Counted from the first letter of the stretch, positions 34,936 to 43,367 are shown. The stretch: 48,998 nt of DNA from an uncultured Clostridia bacterium (GCA_904420525.1 CAJFVT010000192.1:1-48998); one strand, 5' to 3'. The notes: generated from the sequence alone by a model not told the origin. Program-made: numbers and translations.

Positions 34936-36336
34936 ATGAAACAGTTTATGGATGAGGATTTTATGCTCCGCAGCGATACGGCAAAGAGGCTGTATCATGA
35001 TTATTCGGAAAAACTTCCGATAATCGATTATCACTGCCATCTCAGTCCTCAAATGATGCTTGAGGACAAGCCGTTCGAGAATATAACTCAGATATTCCTT
35101 GGAGGCGACCATTATAAATGGAGATACATGCGCTCATGCGGTGTAGATGAGGAGTATATAACAGGCTCGGCAAGTGACAGGGATAAATTTAAAGCGTTTT
35201 GCAGCTGTTTGGGCTATGCTATAGGAAATCCGCTGTATCATTGGACACATCTTGAACTGCGCAGATATTTCGGCATCGATGAGATAGTTTCAGAGGACAC
35301 GGCCGATATTATCTGGGAAAAGGCCAATAAAGTGATAGCTGAAACAAAGATGAGCCCGTCAAGGCTTATCAATTCGTCAAATGTCGATGTTATCTGCACT
35401 ACAGATGACCCGGCAGACAATTTGGAGTATCACAGGGCAATAAAGGAGAAAGGACATATCAGCGCCAGTGTGTACCCGGCATTCAGGCCGGATTTTGCAC
35501 TGAATATAGAGAAGGACACCTTTGCGCCGTATGTACATAAGCTTGAAGCTGTGTCGGGAAAGGAAATAAATAGTTTCAGAGCTCTTGCAGATGTGCTGGT
35601 TGAAAGGATACGTTTCTTTGATGAAAATGGATGCAAGGTAAGCGATCATGCGCTTGACGGTGCGCCGTACTGTGAGCTGAGCAGCGACGAGCTGGAAGCA
35701 GCCTTCGAAAAGGCTATGCGGGGTGAAAGTGTTTCTTCAGCAGAAGCAGATGGATATAAAACAGCGCTGCTCGCAGTGATGGCTGAGGAGTATCATAAGC
35801 TGGGCTGGGTAATGCAGCTTCACATGGGCGCTCTCAGAAACAACAATTCGAGGATGTTTAAAAAACTGGGTGCTGATACCGGCTTTGACTCGATAAATGA
35901 CTATGCGATAGCCGAAAATCTTTCAAAGCTCCTTGATTCTATGGAGAAGAATGATGCGCTTCCCAAAACCATCCTGTACACATTAAATCCGAAGGATAAT
36001 TATACTCTGGCAACAATGCTGGGAAACTTCCAGAGCAGCGAGATACCCGGAAAGATACAATTCGGCTCGGCATGGTGGTTCAATGACCAGCGCGATGGTA
36101 TGACTGAACAAATGAAGTCTCTTGCAAATCTGGGCGCTCTCTGCAAATTCGTGGGTATGCTTACGGATTCGAGAAGCTTCCTTTCGTATACCCGCCATGA
36201 GTATTTCAGAAGGATTATGTGTAATATTATCGGCAGCTGGGTAGAAAACGGTGAGTTCCCGTGTGATTATACTATACTCGGCAAGATAGTAAGTGACATC
36301 TCATATTACAACGCAAAAAATTATTTTGGATTTTAA
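34936..36336 (+). CDS. uxaC: Glucuronate (uronate) isomerase
   Basis: Isomerises D-glucuronate to fructuronate, and galacturonate to tagaturonate, as entry to the hexuronate pathway. It begins MKQFMDEDFMLRSDTAKRLYHDY; the zinc-binding HCHLSP has His33 and His35, with ICTTDDPADN and LHMGALRNNNSRMF further on. Length 466 residues is normal for the amidohydrolase-type enzyme. TGGAGG sits 12 bases before the ATG, a rather long spacer. With uxuA upstream it indicates growth on host or plant uronic acids. Confidence 0.96.
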   Translation: MKQFMDEDFMLRSDTAKRLYHDYSEKLPIIDYHCHLSPQMMLEDKPFENITQIFLGGDHYKWRYMRSCGVDEEYITGSASDRDKFKAFCSCLGYAIGNPLYHWTHLELRRYFGIDEIVSEDTADIIWEKANKVIAETKMSPSRLINSSNVDVICTTDDPADNLEYHRAIKEKGHISASVYPAFRPDFALNIEKDTFAPYVHKLEAVSGKEINSFRALADVLVERIRFFDENGCKVSDHALDGAPYCELSSDELEAAFEKAMRGESVSSAEADGYKTALLAVMAEEYHKLGWVMQLHMGALRNNNSRMFKKLGADTGFDSINDYAIAENLSKLLDSMEKNDALPKTILYTLNPKDNYTLATMLGNFQSSEIPGKIQFGSAWWFNDQRDGMTEQMKSLANLGALCKFVGMLTDSRSFLSYTRHEYFRRIMCNIIGSWVENGEFPCDYTILGKIVSDISYYNAKNYFGF

Positions 36337-36358
36337 AATTAAAAAGGGGAGATAAAGG

Positions 36359-37249
36359 GTGACCGAGCTGGTATTTAGTAATTCTGCTTACGCCGGTATT
36401 AAACAGGCTCAGGGGATGGGGAAGAATTACTGCGGCGGCGCTTTCGCTGTTGGCTTTGTTAATAAAGAGCTTAGTGCGGAGCAGCTTAAAGAATTATCGG
36501 AAAAGGTGAAGAGCGAAGAGGAGGAACGGTGCAGGAATGCCGTTCCTCTGCCTCGCAATGAGGTGTGCTGGATAGATCCTGTTCTTTCCTTTGGTAAGAT
36601 AAATAACGCGGATTTCTGGGATATGCGTGCTAAGGTATACAGAGAGCTGTATTATGAGCCGTCGGCGGAGGATCTCGCCGAAAGAAATATAATAGAAAGC
36701 AAAAAAAATACGGCAAAGCTTGCTGAATGCGATGACAGGATCCGCATATGGTCTGATCATACGCCTGACAGCATGTGTGCCATGCTTTTTGCCGCATATA
36801 TACTGAAGGATACAAGGGCGGAGCTTTCGTACGTTGAACTGCCGTACGCGGCAGCAAACGGTACAATGTATCGCTGTTGGGGTGAAATTCGCCCATACGA
36901 ATTCAGCCGTTTAGCGGAAGAATATGAACATCCTGTCACAAAGGATCAGCTGACCAATATGGCTGATGCATGGGTCAGGCTATATTTTGAAAATTCGTCC
37001 TTACGAGCAGTCATAAACAATAGAGTGTTAAGTGTAAGTGAAGATTTTTACGACAGCATAATTATTGAGCATGTACCGTATGAGCCGAAAATGATGGGGA
37101 AAATCATTGCAGAGCTTGTCGAAGCGCTGAATATCAGAGATACATTTATCGCTTACAGGATCAAAGCGATGACAGAAGCTGAGCTTGTTGAAACTGTAAC
37201 CAGGGGAAGCTGGGCATACGGTGATAATATAAGGAGAATTAAGGTATGA
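36359..37249 (+). CDS. DUF1835/DUF3658-like protein of unknown function
   Basis: A 296-residue cytoplasmic protein. The opening TELVFSNSAYAGIKQAQG resembles the DUF1835 start (hydrophobic strand, then S-x-A-x-G), and the following DDRIRIWSDHTPDSMCAMLF and the C-terminal part resemble DUF3658, the usual partner domain. Function is unknown in this family. The start is GTG, preceded by AAGGGGAGA; it overlaps the next gene by four bases (ATGA), so translational coupling to the membrane protein is likely. Family assignment is by memory of the pattern and is moderately sure. Confidence 0.68.
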   Translation: MTELVFSNSAYAGIKQAQGMGKNYCGGAFAVGFVNKELSAEQLKELSEKVKSEEEERCRNAVPLPRNEVCWIDPVLSFGKINNADFWDMRAKVYRELYYEPSAEDLAERNIIESKKNTAKLAECDDRIRIWSDHTPDSMCAMLFAAYILKDTRAELSYVELPYAAANGTMYRCWGEIRPYEFSRLAEEYEHPVTKDQLTNMADAWVRLYFENSSLRAVINNRVLSVSEDFYDSIIIEHVPYEPKMMGKIIAELVEALNIRDTFIAYRIKAMTEAELVETVTRGSWAYGDNIRRIKV

Positions 37250-38004
37250 AAAAGGCGGAAAAAATAATATTATCTGTACTTCTGATTACAATAGCAGCCG
37301 GACTGGCATATACGGTCCTAGGGATCGTATCGATCCTCCGCGCCGGCTCAGAAACGAGCTTTCCATGGAGCTTTGCCTGTTTTATGGCAATGATATATTT
37401 CGGACCGGCAGTGCTTATTGAGCTTGCCATTTACATATTTATAAAATACAGAGGTCAGAAAGAAATAAACAACAAATTACTGAAGCTCAGCGAATATTTT
37501 TTATATTTTCTGGCATACTCTATAATAGGTTGGTGCTATGAGGTATTTCTTGAGACCATTGTATATAAATGGGGTTTTACGAATAGAGGTGTGCTTTTTG
37601 GACCGTATTGTCCGGTTTACGGCTTTGGGATGCTCCTTTTTATATTTACAGTATACAGATTGATCAAAAACAAGCCGTTGAAAACAAAGCTGTGTATGAT
37701 ACCTGTCGTTGTGATCGGCTGCGCTCTGACAGCTACAGCGGTTGAACTGCTGACCTCATATATATGTGAGTTTTTTACCGGCGCATGGCCATGGCAGACA
37801 TACGCGGACTATAAATATAACTTTCAGGCGCGGATAGCATTGTCTCCGTCGATACGTTTCGGGTTGGGAGGCGCTTTGTTCCTTTATCTGATCCAGCCGC
37901 TGTTTGAAAGGGCAGTCAAGAAATCAAACCCTAAGGCCCTGTATATAACATTTGTTGTCACTGCATATATTGTTTTGGCAGATTTTTTAATAACCATAAT
38001 GTAG
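37246..38004 (+). CDS. CmpB-like multi-pass membrane protein (putative ABC transporter permease family)
   Basis: A 252-residue membrane protein with about six to seven hydrophobic helices. The central YSIIGWCYEVFLE, followed by NRGVLFGPYCPVYGFG, is the hallmark of the CmpB-like family annotated as putative ABC transporter permeases in Firmicutes. No ATPase gene is nearby, so the transporter label is uncertain. ATG overlaps the preceding stop by four bases. A terminator follows within 15 bases. Confidence 0.82.
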   Translation: MKKAEKIILSVLLITIAAGLAYTVLGIVSILRAGSETSFPWSFACFMAMIYFGPAVLIELAIYIFIKYRGQKEINNKLLKLSEYFLYFLAYSIIGWCYEVFLETIVYKWGFTNRGVLFGPYCPVYGFGMLLFIFTVYRLIKNKPLKTKLCMIPVVVIGCALTATAVELLTSYICEFFTGAWPWQTYADYKYNFQARIALSPSIRFGLGGALFLYLIQPLFERAVKKSNPKALYITFVVTAYIVLADFLITIM

Positions 38005-38014
38005 ATCGAGAGAT

Positions 38015-38042
38015 ACGGCCGTTTTAAACGGCTGTTTTTTTT
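38015..38042 (+). terminator. Intrinsic terminator after the CmpB-like gene
   Basis: ACGGCCGTTT and AAACGGCTGT (38015-38024, 38026-38035) pair around a short AT loop and run into eight T. Confidence 0.85.
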
Positions 38043-38046
38043 GAAA

Positions 38047-38092
38047 GCAAGAAAGCTGCGCTGGCTCACAGGGAGCTGCGCAGCTTTCTTGC
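38047..38092. terminator. Stable hairpin between converging genes
   Basis: A perfect 15-bp stem, GCAAGAAAGCTGCGC (38047-38061) with GCGCAGCTTTCTTGC (38078-38092), loop 16 bases. There is no good T run on either side; it may serve the minus-strand genes at 38141-39533 as an RNA end or pause structure. Confidence 0.55.
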
Positions 38093-38140
38093 GGGACTGC
38101 TGAAACATACGGTTTAGCGAGTCACACTATATGAAATTTG

Positions 38141-39019
38141 CTATGACAATAAATTCAGGACCTCAAGAACTATGAGAACTGCCGAAAGGATACTGATCAG
38201 AGTTATTCCCACTGTCATTTTTTTCTTCAAATATCTAAAAGAGGTCTCAAGCTCATCGATCGAATTACGAGTATTCATTTGTGTGTTTTTCAGATCGAAT
38301 ACACTGTCATTAAGCTTGGAAACACTTCCGAGCGAGGACGTTATATCGGTAAGCCGCTCGTCCTGCGCATTAAGCTTGGCATTTATATTGACTACGGATT
38401 TTGTTGAACTGTCGCTTTGTTTTTCCAGCATATTTTTTATAGTGGAAAGTCTGCGTGATATATCATCAAGCTTTTGTGACTGATCATCAGCTCCGCTGTC
38501 CTTAGCGATCAATGCGGCGTCTGCCGCTTCAATGCGTCCGATCCCGGCTTTGATATCATCAATACATTTTTTTAGCTCTTCAACGATCGGTTCTGAATTT
38601 GCTTCAGGTGTCATAAAAACGGGTTTTTCCCGTTCTGCCTGAGATGATATCGGCTGTTTTTCCGGTTTTTTAGCCTGCTCTCCTGACACAGTACTGAACG
38701 CGCCATCATCCGTATCCATGCTATCAGCTTGCTCAGCGTTGTCGGCATCATCATTTTCATCATATAAAAAATCCTGACTCTTCTTTTTCAGCTCAGACAG
38801 CATATCACGAAGATTGAAACGCTTTGTACTGCCGAGAGAGGTATCGTCATCAGGCGAAGCACCGTCCATAACGACATTCATTTTTTCGGTGAAGGCGTTG
38901 AACTCCCTTGTCTCTTCAGCCGGATCCTCATGTAGATCCTTATCGTCCGGTTGTTCTTTAAATATTTTGAAGGACATGGTTTTATCCCATGCCGCCTTTT
39001 TTAGTTTATCAAGATCCAT
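38141..39019 (-). CDS. Tail-anchored coiled-coil protein of unknown function
   Basis: A 292-residue protein not recognised as a family. The first half is acidic, Ser/Asp/Glu-rich and probably disordered; residues about 145-265 are helical and coiled-coil-like (IVEELKKCIDDIKAGIGRIE, KLDDISRRLSTIKNMLEK and later repeats); the last 24 residues form one transmembrane helix with only a few residues after it. That is the layout of a C-terminal tail anchor with a cytoplasmic body. It begins 13 bases after the zinc-ribbon gene's stop, with GAGGATG as ribosome binding site; the two are likely one operon and may act together at the membrane. Confidence 0.78.
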   Translation of the reverse strand: MDLDKLKKAAWDKTMSFKIFKEQPDDKDLHEDPAEETREFNAFTEKMNVVMDGASPDDDTSLGSTKRFNLRDMLSELKKKSQDFLYDENDDADNAEQADSMDTDDGAFSTVSGEQAKKPEKQPISSQAEREKPVFMTPEANSEPIVEELKKCIDDIKAGIGRIEAADAALIAKDSGADDQSQKLDDISRRLSTIKNMLEKQSDSSTKSVVNINAKLNAQDERLTDITSSLGSVSKLNDSVFDLKNTQMNTRNSIDELETSFRYLKKKMTVGITLISILSAVLIVLEVLNLLS

Positions 39020-39032
39020 TACGCATCCTCGT

Positions 39033-39533
39033 TTATTCAGGTTTTTTGGGATTTATGATAATGATCTCCTCATCATCATCCTCATCATTTTCAACGGCAT
39101 CTTCAAATGCAGCCTCTATATCCTCTTCATTCTCCCCGTCCTCCGCTTCATCTGCAAGATGAGAACCGCATTTTATACAGTAGTCAGCATCAGATGGATT
39201 AAAGGCTCCGCATTCAGGACATTTAAGTGAATTTTTAAGCTCTGCAAGCTTTTCGGTCAGAACGGCAACTTCATCCATAAGCTTATCTACCTGCTCAAAG
39301 GAGAGCAGAAAGCTTTCATCATATTCTTCACCGTCAAGATATTTTTCATACATGGTCTTGCCTATTTCTGTATAGATATCCTTGACCTTGTTTTGAGTTT
39401 CATTGAGCGAAAAATTAAGCTTTGTGTATGTTATAGCATTTGTTGTACGCTTTGCAACTTCTTTGGCAATACGCTCAGCGCCGCCCTTTGCCTTGTAAGC
39501 CCCATCTTTTAATTTGTCAAAAAATTCATCCAT
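39033..39533 (-). CDS. Zinc-ribbon protein with acidic tail
   Basis: A 166-residue protein: an amphipathic N-terminal helix (MDEFFDKLKDGAYKAKGGAE), a helical coiled-coil-like region (about 20-103), a zinc ribbon CPECGAFNPSDADYCIKCG with Cys105, 108, 119 and 122, and a very acidic tail (about 130-157). The family is not recognised; similar zinc-ribbon proteins in Clostridia are of unknown role. GGAGG upstream supports the start. TATAAT with an extended -10 TGG lies 36-41 bases upstream (39569-39574, minus strand), without a good -35. The tail-anchored coiled-coil gene follows. Confidence 0.78.
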   Translation of the reverse strand: MDEFFDKLKDGAYKAKGGAERIAKEVAKRTTNAITYTKLNFSLNETQNKVKDIYTEIGKTMYEKYLDGEEYDESFLLSFEQVDKLMDEVAVLTEKLAELKNSLKCPECGAFNPSDADYCIKCGSHLADEAEDGENEEDIEAAFEDAVENDEDDDEEIIIINPKKPE

Positions 39534-39683
39534 AATAAATACCTCCTTATGCGTTTATCATAATATTTATTATACCACATATTTGTGTACAGCGCTACAG
39601 TTTTCGCTGAATTTAATTATGTTTTTGCAACTTACACAAAAAAAACTAAAAATTTTGTGCAACTAAGTCGAAAGAGACTGCAT

Positions 39684-39723
39684 AAAAATCGGGACTGTAA
39701 GCAGAAAACTGCATACAGTCCCG
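39684..39723 (-). terminator. Intrinsic terminator after serA
   Basis: On the minus strand CGGGACTGTA pairs perfectly with TACAGTCCCG (39723-39714 and 39699-39690), with an inner GCAG/CTGC, followed by ATTTTTA. Confidence 0.85.
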
Positions 39724-39737
39724 GTAAAAGATCCGTT

Positions 39738-40892
39738 TTATCTTATTATCCGTACAGCAACGACTGAATCAAGAGCCTCGAGCTGCTTGGCTGTTTCCTC
39801 AGAGACAGTATGATCGGTATTCATTATGGTATAAGCGTAATCGCCCTTTGATTTATTGATCATATCTGCAATATTTACATCCTTAAGGATATCCGTAAAT
39901 TTAGCTATGACATTCGGGAAGTTTTTGTGGATCACAGTTATTCTGCCGAGTTTATCATCAGGAAGCGAGCAGTTCGGGAAATTTACAGAATTGGTGATAT
40001 TTCCGTTCTCCAAAAAATCCTTGATCTCATCAGCAGCCATCTTAGCACAATTATCCTCAGACTCTTCAGTAGATGCGCCGAGATGGGGGATAGCGATGAT
40101 ACCGGGCTGGTTTATGGTTTCAGCATCCGGGAAATCAACAACATATTTCTTTATTTTGCCTGAAGCAAGTGCTTCCTTCATATCATCATTGTTTACAAGA
40201 CCGCCGCGAGCAAAATTAAGAACGACCGCTCCGTCCTTCATCATTGCGATAGTATCTTTGTTAATAGTATTTTGGGTAGACTCAAGGAGCGGTACATGGA
40301 TGGTGATATAATCCGACTCCTTGTACACCTCAGCCGGATCACTGACACATTTTACATGCCTGTTGAGCTGAAGAGCATTGCCTACACTCAGATACGGATC
40401 GTAACCTATAACCTCCATGCCAAGACCTACAGCCGCATTTGCGACAAGGATCCCAATAGCTCCTAGTCCTATGACACCAAGCGTCTTGCCTTTGATCTCA
40501 CAGCCCGCAAAGTTAGACTTGCCTTTTTCGACCTGCTTTGCGGCATCATCACCTGTGAGCGTATTAGCCCATATATTTCCGCCTATTATGTCGCGCGACG
40601 CGATAAGCATTCCTGCGATAACAAGTTCTTTAACGGCATTCGCATTTGCGCCCGGAGTATTGAACACAACAATACCCTTTTCGGTACATTTATCGATAGG
40701 GATATTATTGGTTCCAGCACCTGCACGCGCGATCGCCTTAAGAGATGCGGGAAGCTCCATATCGTGCATTTTATAGCTTCTTAGAATGATGCCGTCAACG
40801 TCTGCCGACACATCGTCTGTAACCGTATAGTTGTCACCCAGACGCTCGAGACCGCAGGCTGCGATCTTATTTAATGTTAAAATATTATACAT
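39738..40892 (-). CDS. serA: D-3-phosphoglycerate dehydrogenase
   Basis: First step of serine synthesis, NAD-dependent oxidation of 3-phosphoglycerate. Substrate-binding RAGAGTNNIPI (about 56-66), the NAD loop GLGAIG (142-147), FARGGLVNN and the catalytic His in IPHLGASTEES are present. The C-terminal 70 residues form an ACT domain (IAKFTDILKDVNIADM), suggesting serine feedback. Length 384 residues is the shorter ACT-only type. AAGGAG precedes the ATG. serC lies upstream in the same direction, and a strong inverted repeat occupies the spacer between the two genes. Confidence 0.95.
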   Translation of the reverse strand: MYNILTLNKIAACGLERLGDNYTVTDDVSADVDGIILRSYKMHDMELPASLKAIARAGAGTNNIPIDKCTEKGIVVFNTPGANANAVKELVIAGMLIASRDIIGGNIWANTLTGDDAAKQVEKGKSNFAGCEIKGKTLGVIGLGAIGILVANAAVGLGMEVIGYDPYLSVGNALQLNRHVKCVSDPAEVYKESDYITIHVPLLESTQNTINKDTIAMMKDGAVVLNFARGGLVNNDDMKEALASGKIKKYVVDFPDAETINQPGIIAIPHLGASTEESEDNCAKMAADEIKDFLENGNITNSVNFPNCSLPDDKLGRITVIHKNFPNVIAKFTDILKDVNIADMINKSKGDYAYTIMNTDHTVSEETAKQLEALDSVVAVRIIR

Positions 40893-40917
40893 TACAAATT
40901 GCTCCTTTGTGGTTAAT

Positions 40918-40957
40918 TTTTAGGTGATTGCGAAAAGTGCGTTTTGCAATCACCTAA
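40918..40957. repeat. Intergenic inverted repeat, copy 2 (between serC and serA)
   Basis: TTAGGTGATTGC (40920-40931) and GCAATCACCTAA (40946-40957) are perfect inverted arms; the inner AAAA and TTTT also pair. The left arm matches the flank of the palindrome upstream of trpB (4220-4255), so the two are copies of one element type. It could also be an RNA hairpin controlling serA relative to serC. Confidence 0.7.
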
Positions 40958-40967
40958 GTTGATTTTA

Positions 40968-42053
40968 TCAAGCATTTTCCTGCTCAAATTTCTTCATGAA
41001 TTCAACAAGAGCTTTAACGCCCTCAACAGGCATAGCATTGTAGATCGACGCTCTCATGCCACCGACTGTTCTGTGACCCTTGAGGTTTACGAGCCCGGCT
41101 TCCTTTGCTTCCTTGACGAATTTAGCATCCAGCTCGTCATTGCCTGTGACAAACGGAACATTCATGAGCGAGCGGTCCTCCTTAACGACCGTCCCCTTGA
41201 ACAGCTTCGATGAATCAAGATAATCATAGAGGATCTTTGCCTTTGCCTCGTTGATCTTCTGGAGCTCTGCTATGCCGCCCTTTGATTTGATCCATTCAAG
41301 AACAAGCTTAAATATATATATGCCATATGTAGGCGGTGTATTGTAAAGCGAGCCTGCATCAGCATGAGTTTTATAGGTGAGCATTGTCGGTGTTCCCGGC
41401 TGAGGCTCGCCTATGAGATCTTCTCTTGCTATAACAAGAACGACTCCGGCAGGTCCAAGATTTTTCTGTGCGCCTGCAAAGAGCAGACCAAATTTCGAAA
41501 CATCTATTACCTCAGACATAGCGCACGATGAAATATCTGCTACCAGCGTAGCTTCTGTTTTAGGAAGCTCTGTAAAACGAGTGCCGTATATGGTATTATT
41601 GTAGCAGATATAGCAATAGTCAACATCATCCTTTGAGGAATATGCATCTGCGTCCGGCTTAGGGATATATGAGAAGGTCTTATCAGCTGATGAAGCGACC
41701 TTATTTACTTTTACATATTTTTCAGCCTCCGCGGCAGCCTTCTTTGCCCACTGACCAGTGATAAGATAATCGGCAGCCTTACACTTAACGCCAAGATTCA
41801 TTGGAACCATAGCAAACTGTGTCGAACCGCCGCCCTGAAGGAACATGACCTTATAATTATCAGGAACGTTCATAAGCTCTCTTACAAGCTTTTCAGCACC
41901 TTTGATTATATCGTCAAAATCCTTCGAGCGATGACTCATCTCCATAACGGACATACCGCTTGTACCGTACTCAAGCATTTCTTCCTGAGCTTTTTTCAGC
42001 ACTTCTTCAGGCAGCATCGAAGGACCCGCCGAAAAATTGTATACTCTACTCAT
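40968..42053 (-). CDS. serC: Phosphoserine aminotransferase
   Basis: PLP enzyme making phosphoserine from 3-phosphohydroxypyruvate and glutamate, the step after SerA. It begins MSRVYNFSAGPSMLP; FLQGGGSTQFAMVPMNL binds cofactor phosphate, DISSCAMSE follows, and the PLP lysine is Lys197 in FAGAQKNLGPAG. Length 361 residues is standard. CGGAGG precedes the ATG. It is transcribed from a good promoter about 85-115 bases upstream, with serA as second gene. SerB, the phosphatase for the third step, is not present. Confidence 0.96.
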   Translation of the reverse strand: MSRVYNFSAGPSMLPEEVLKKAQEEMLEYGTSGMSVMEMSHRSKDFDDIIKGAEKLVRELMNVPDNYKVMFLQGGGSTQFAMVPMNLGVKCKAADYLITGQWAKKAAAEAEKYVKVNKVASSADKTFSYIPKPDADAYSSKDDVDYCYICYNNTIYGTRFTELPKTEATLVADISSCAMSEVIDVSKFGLLFAGAQKNLGPAGVVLVIAREDLIGEPQPGTPTMLTYKTHADAGSLYNTPPTYGIYIFKLVLEWIKSKGGIAELQKINEAKAKILYDYLDSSKLFKGTVVKEDRSLMNVPFVTGNDELDAKFVKEAKEAGLVNLKGHRTVGGMRASIYNAMPVEGVKALVEFMKKFEQENA

Positions 42054-42137
42054 ATTATGATAACCTCCGTATTCTTAGCCGGGCAGCTGCAAAAGACATA
42101 GCCTGCATCAGCTCGGTATGATTAGTTTATAACCTAT

Positions 42138-42167
42138 ATTATACACCTTTTAGCCCCTATAAGTCAA
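42138..42167 (-). promoter_or_regulatory. SigA-type promoter of serC-serA
   Basis: On the minus strand: TTGACT (42167-42162), 18-base spacer, TATAAT (42143-42138). The 5' leader to the serC start is about 78 bases. Confidence 0.75.
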
Positions 42168-42228
42168 TAGTTTCTGATGAAAAATACAGCATTTTGTGAA
42201 AAAAAACACAATATTCTGCGGTGCAGGT

Positions 42229-42951
42229 CTATTTTACCATATCATTAGAAATAATGCCGTCCATAATAGCATCTGCTATGGCATAGGCGATCATCGATTG
42301 GTATTCGTCTGTATTAAGGAGCTTTTCCTCATCCGGATTGCTTATGAACCCGCATTCTATGAGAATAGACGGAGGAACGGGCTCCTTCATAAGGAAAAGC
42401 GACTCAGAAGCAGTTTTGACGGCATGCGTTTTTGATCCGGTCACTTCAGCGATCTTTTCCTGTATTGCATCAGCTGCATATTCTGCTTCAGGATGATTTC
42501 TGGAATAGAATACATGCAGTCCGCTGGAGGATGGATCCGAAAAGGAATTCATATGTATTGATATGAACAGATCTGCACCGCTGTTGTTTATGATGGAAAG
42601 ACGGTTATGCATATCAGATATTTTCTTTTGCCGTATCGTGGCAGAGTCATCGTCGAATATTCCTGAGTCACCCTTGCGCGTGAGCACGACCTCGGCTCCG
42701 CGCCCTTCTAATATTTCCTGTAGTTTAAGTACTATGGCAAGATTGATGTCTTTCTCCAAGGTGCCGGATAAACCTACAGCGCCGCCATCCGGCGCGCCGT
42801 GTCCGGCGTCCAGCACGACTTTTATACTGCTGCCGCCTGACAGATAGCTGAACGACGGCGCCGATCTGAGATTTACCAGAAACAGCGCCGCCGAAGCAAA
42901 AAGTAAAATAATTAGGAGGAAAAACAATGAATCAGATACTTTCGGTTTCAT
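42229..42951 (-). CDS. cwlD: N-acetylmuramoyl-L-alanine amidase, CwlD-like
   Basis: Zinc amidase of the Amidase_3 family; CwlD makes the muramic-delta-lactam of spore cortex in known spore-formers. An N-terminal membrane anchor or uncleaved signal (about 9-28) precedes the catalytic domain: zinc ligands in DAGHGAPDGG, Glu in SGTLEKDINL and His in FISIHMNSF, plus the catalytic Glu in LIECGFISN. Length 240 residues matches CwlD. AGAAAGGA precedes the ATG. A SigG-like promoter can be drawn upstream. A vegetative amidase is the alternative. Confidence 0.87.
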   Translation of the reverse strand: MKPKVSDSLFFLLIILLFASAALFLVNLRSAPSFSYLSGGSSIKVVLDAGHGAPDGGAVGLSGTLEKDINLAIVLKLQEILEGRGAEVVLTRKGDSGIFDDDSATIRQKKISDMHNRLSIINNSGADLFISIHMNSFSDPSSSGLHVFYSRNHPEAEYAADAIQEKIAEVTGSKTHAVKTASESLFLMKEPVPPSILIECGFISNPDEEKLLNTDEYQSMIAYAIADAIMDGIISNDMVK

Positions 42952-42985
42952 ATATCATATATCCTTTCTGGAAGATATATATCTA

Positions 42986-43015
42986 TAATATGCGTGAGCC
43001 CGGATCAAAATTGCA
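42986..43015 (-). promoter_or_regulatory. Possible forespore (SigG-like) promoter of cwlD
   Basis: On the minus strand: TGCAAT (43015-43010), 17-base spacer, CATATTA (42992-42986). CATATTA fits the CATnnTA -10 known for SigG/SigF; the -35 fits only partly. The rest of 42952-43184, up to the amtB promoter, is AT-rich and holds no gene that I can see. Confidence 0.3.
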
Positions 43016-43184
43016 TACAGCAAGGACTTTTTTTCGTATGCTGTAACAATGTATAAGCGTTATTGATTTTGTGTCCCTTGCGTTATAATTATAGAATGTA
43101 AAAAAATTAGTGAACCACAACTTTGAATTAATTGTGCTAAATTACTAAAAAAAATCAAATCTTCAAAAAAATCAGAAAAATTTC

Positions 43185-43213
43185 TTGACAGCGTGGTCTG
43201 ACAGTGCTATAAT
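43185..43213 (+). promoter_or_regulatory. Perfect-consensus SigA promoter of amtB-glnK
   Basis: TTGACA (43185-43190), 17-base spacer, TATAAT (43208-43213), with an extended -10 TGC. Such a promoter should fire strongly, so control is likely exerted after initiation, by the hairpin starting about 12 bases after the predicted transcription start. Confidence 0.9.
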
Positions 43214-43231
43214 GACCTTGTTGATAGAACA

Positions 43232-43275
43232 AAGGAGTTCGTGATGTTTATACATCGTGGACTCCTTATTTTTTT
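43232..43275 (+). promoter_or_regulatory. Leader attenuator (intrinsic terminator) of amtB-glnK
   Basis: The arms at 43232-43247 and 43252-43267 form a 16-bp stem (with G:U pairs) around TTAT, followed by A and seven T: a complete intrinsic terminator in the amtB leader. In Clostridia, leaders of nitrogen genes are often controlled by ANTAR RNA-binding antiterminators; I cannot see the usual pair of hexaloop hairpins, so the antitermination signal is unknown. Confidence 0.8.
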
Positions 43276-43354
43276 CGCTGTGAGCATTTACTGCTCTGCA
43301 GCGCTGGTAAGCTTATCGTCGCGCAGCGGCTCAACAAATTTATATTTGTTTTAG
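43244..43354 (+). CDS. Possible 36-residue leader peptide of amtB
   Basis: The ORF begins MFIHRGLLIFFAV, is hydrophobic in its first half and Ser-rich later, and ends at TAG inside the amtB ribosome binding site TAGGAGGAG. AAAGGAG (43231-43237) lies six bases before its ATG, and both that site and the first codons are in the attenuator stem. Translation would open the terminator and be coupled to amtB. It could also be a chance ORF; there is no homology evidence. Confidence 0.35.
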   Translation: MFIHRGLLIFFAVSIYCSAALVSLSSRSGSTNLYLF

Positions 43355-43367
43355 GAGGAGTTTTATT

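Noticed and set aside
42060-42113. A 17-codon ORF just upstream of serC (minus strand, beginning MQAMSF)
   Set aside because: It lacks a convincing ribosome binding site, has no run of regulatory codons and no attenuator is seen between it and serC.
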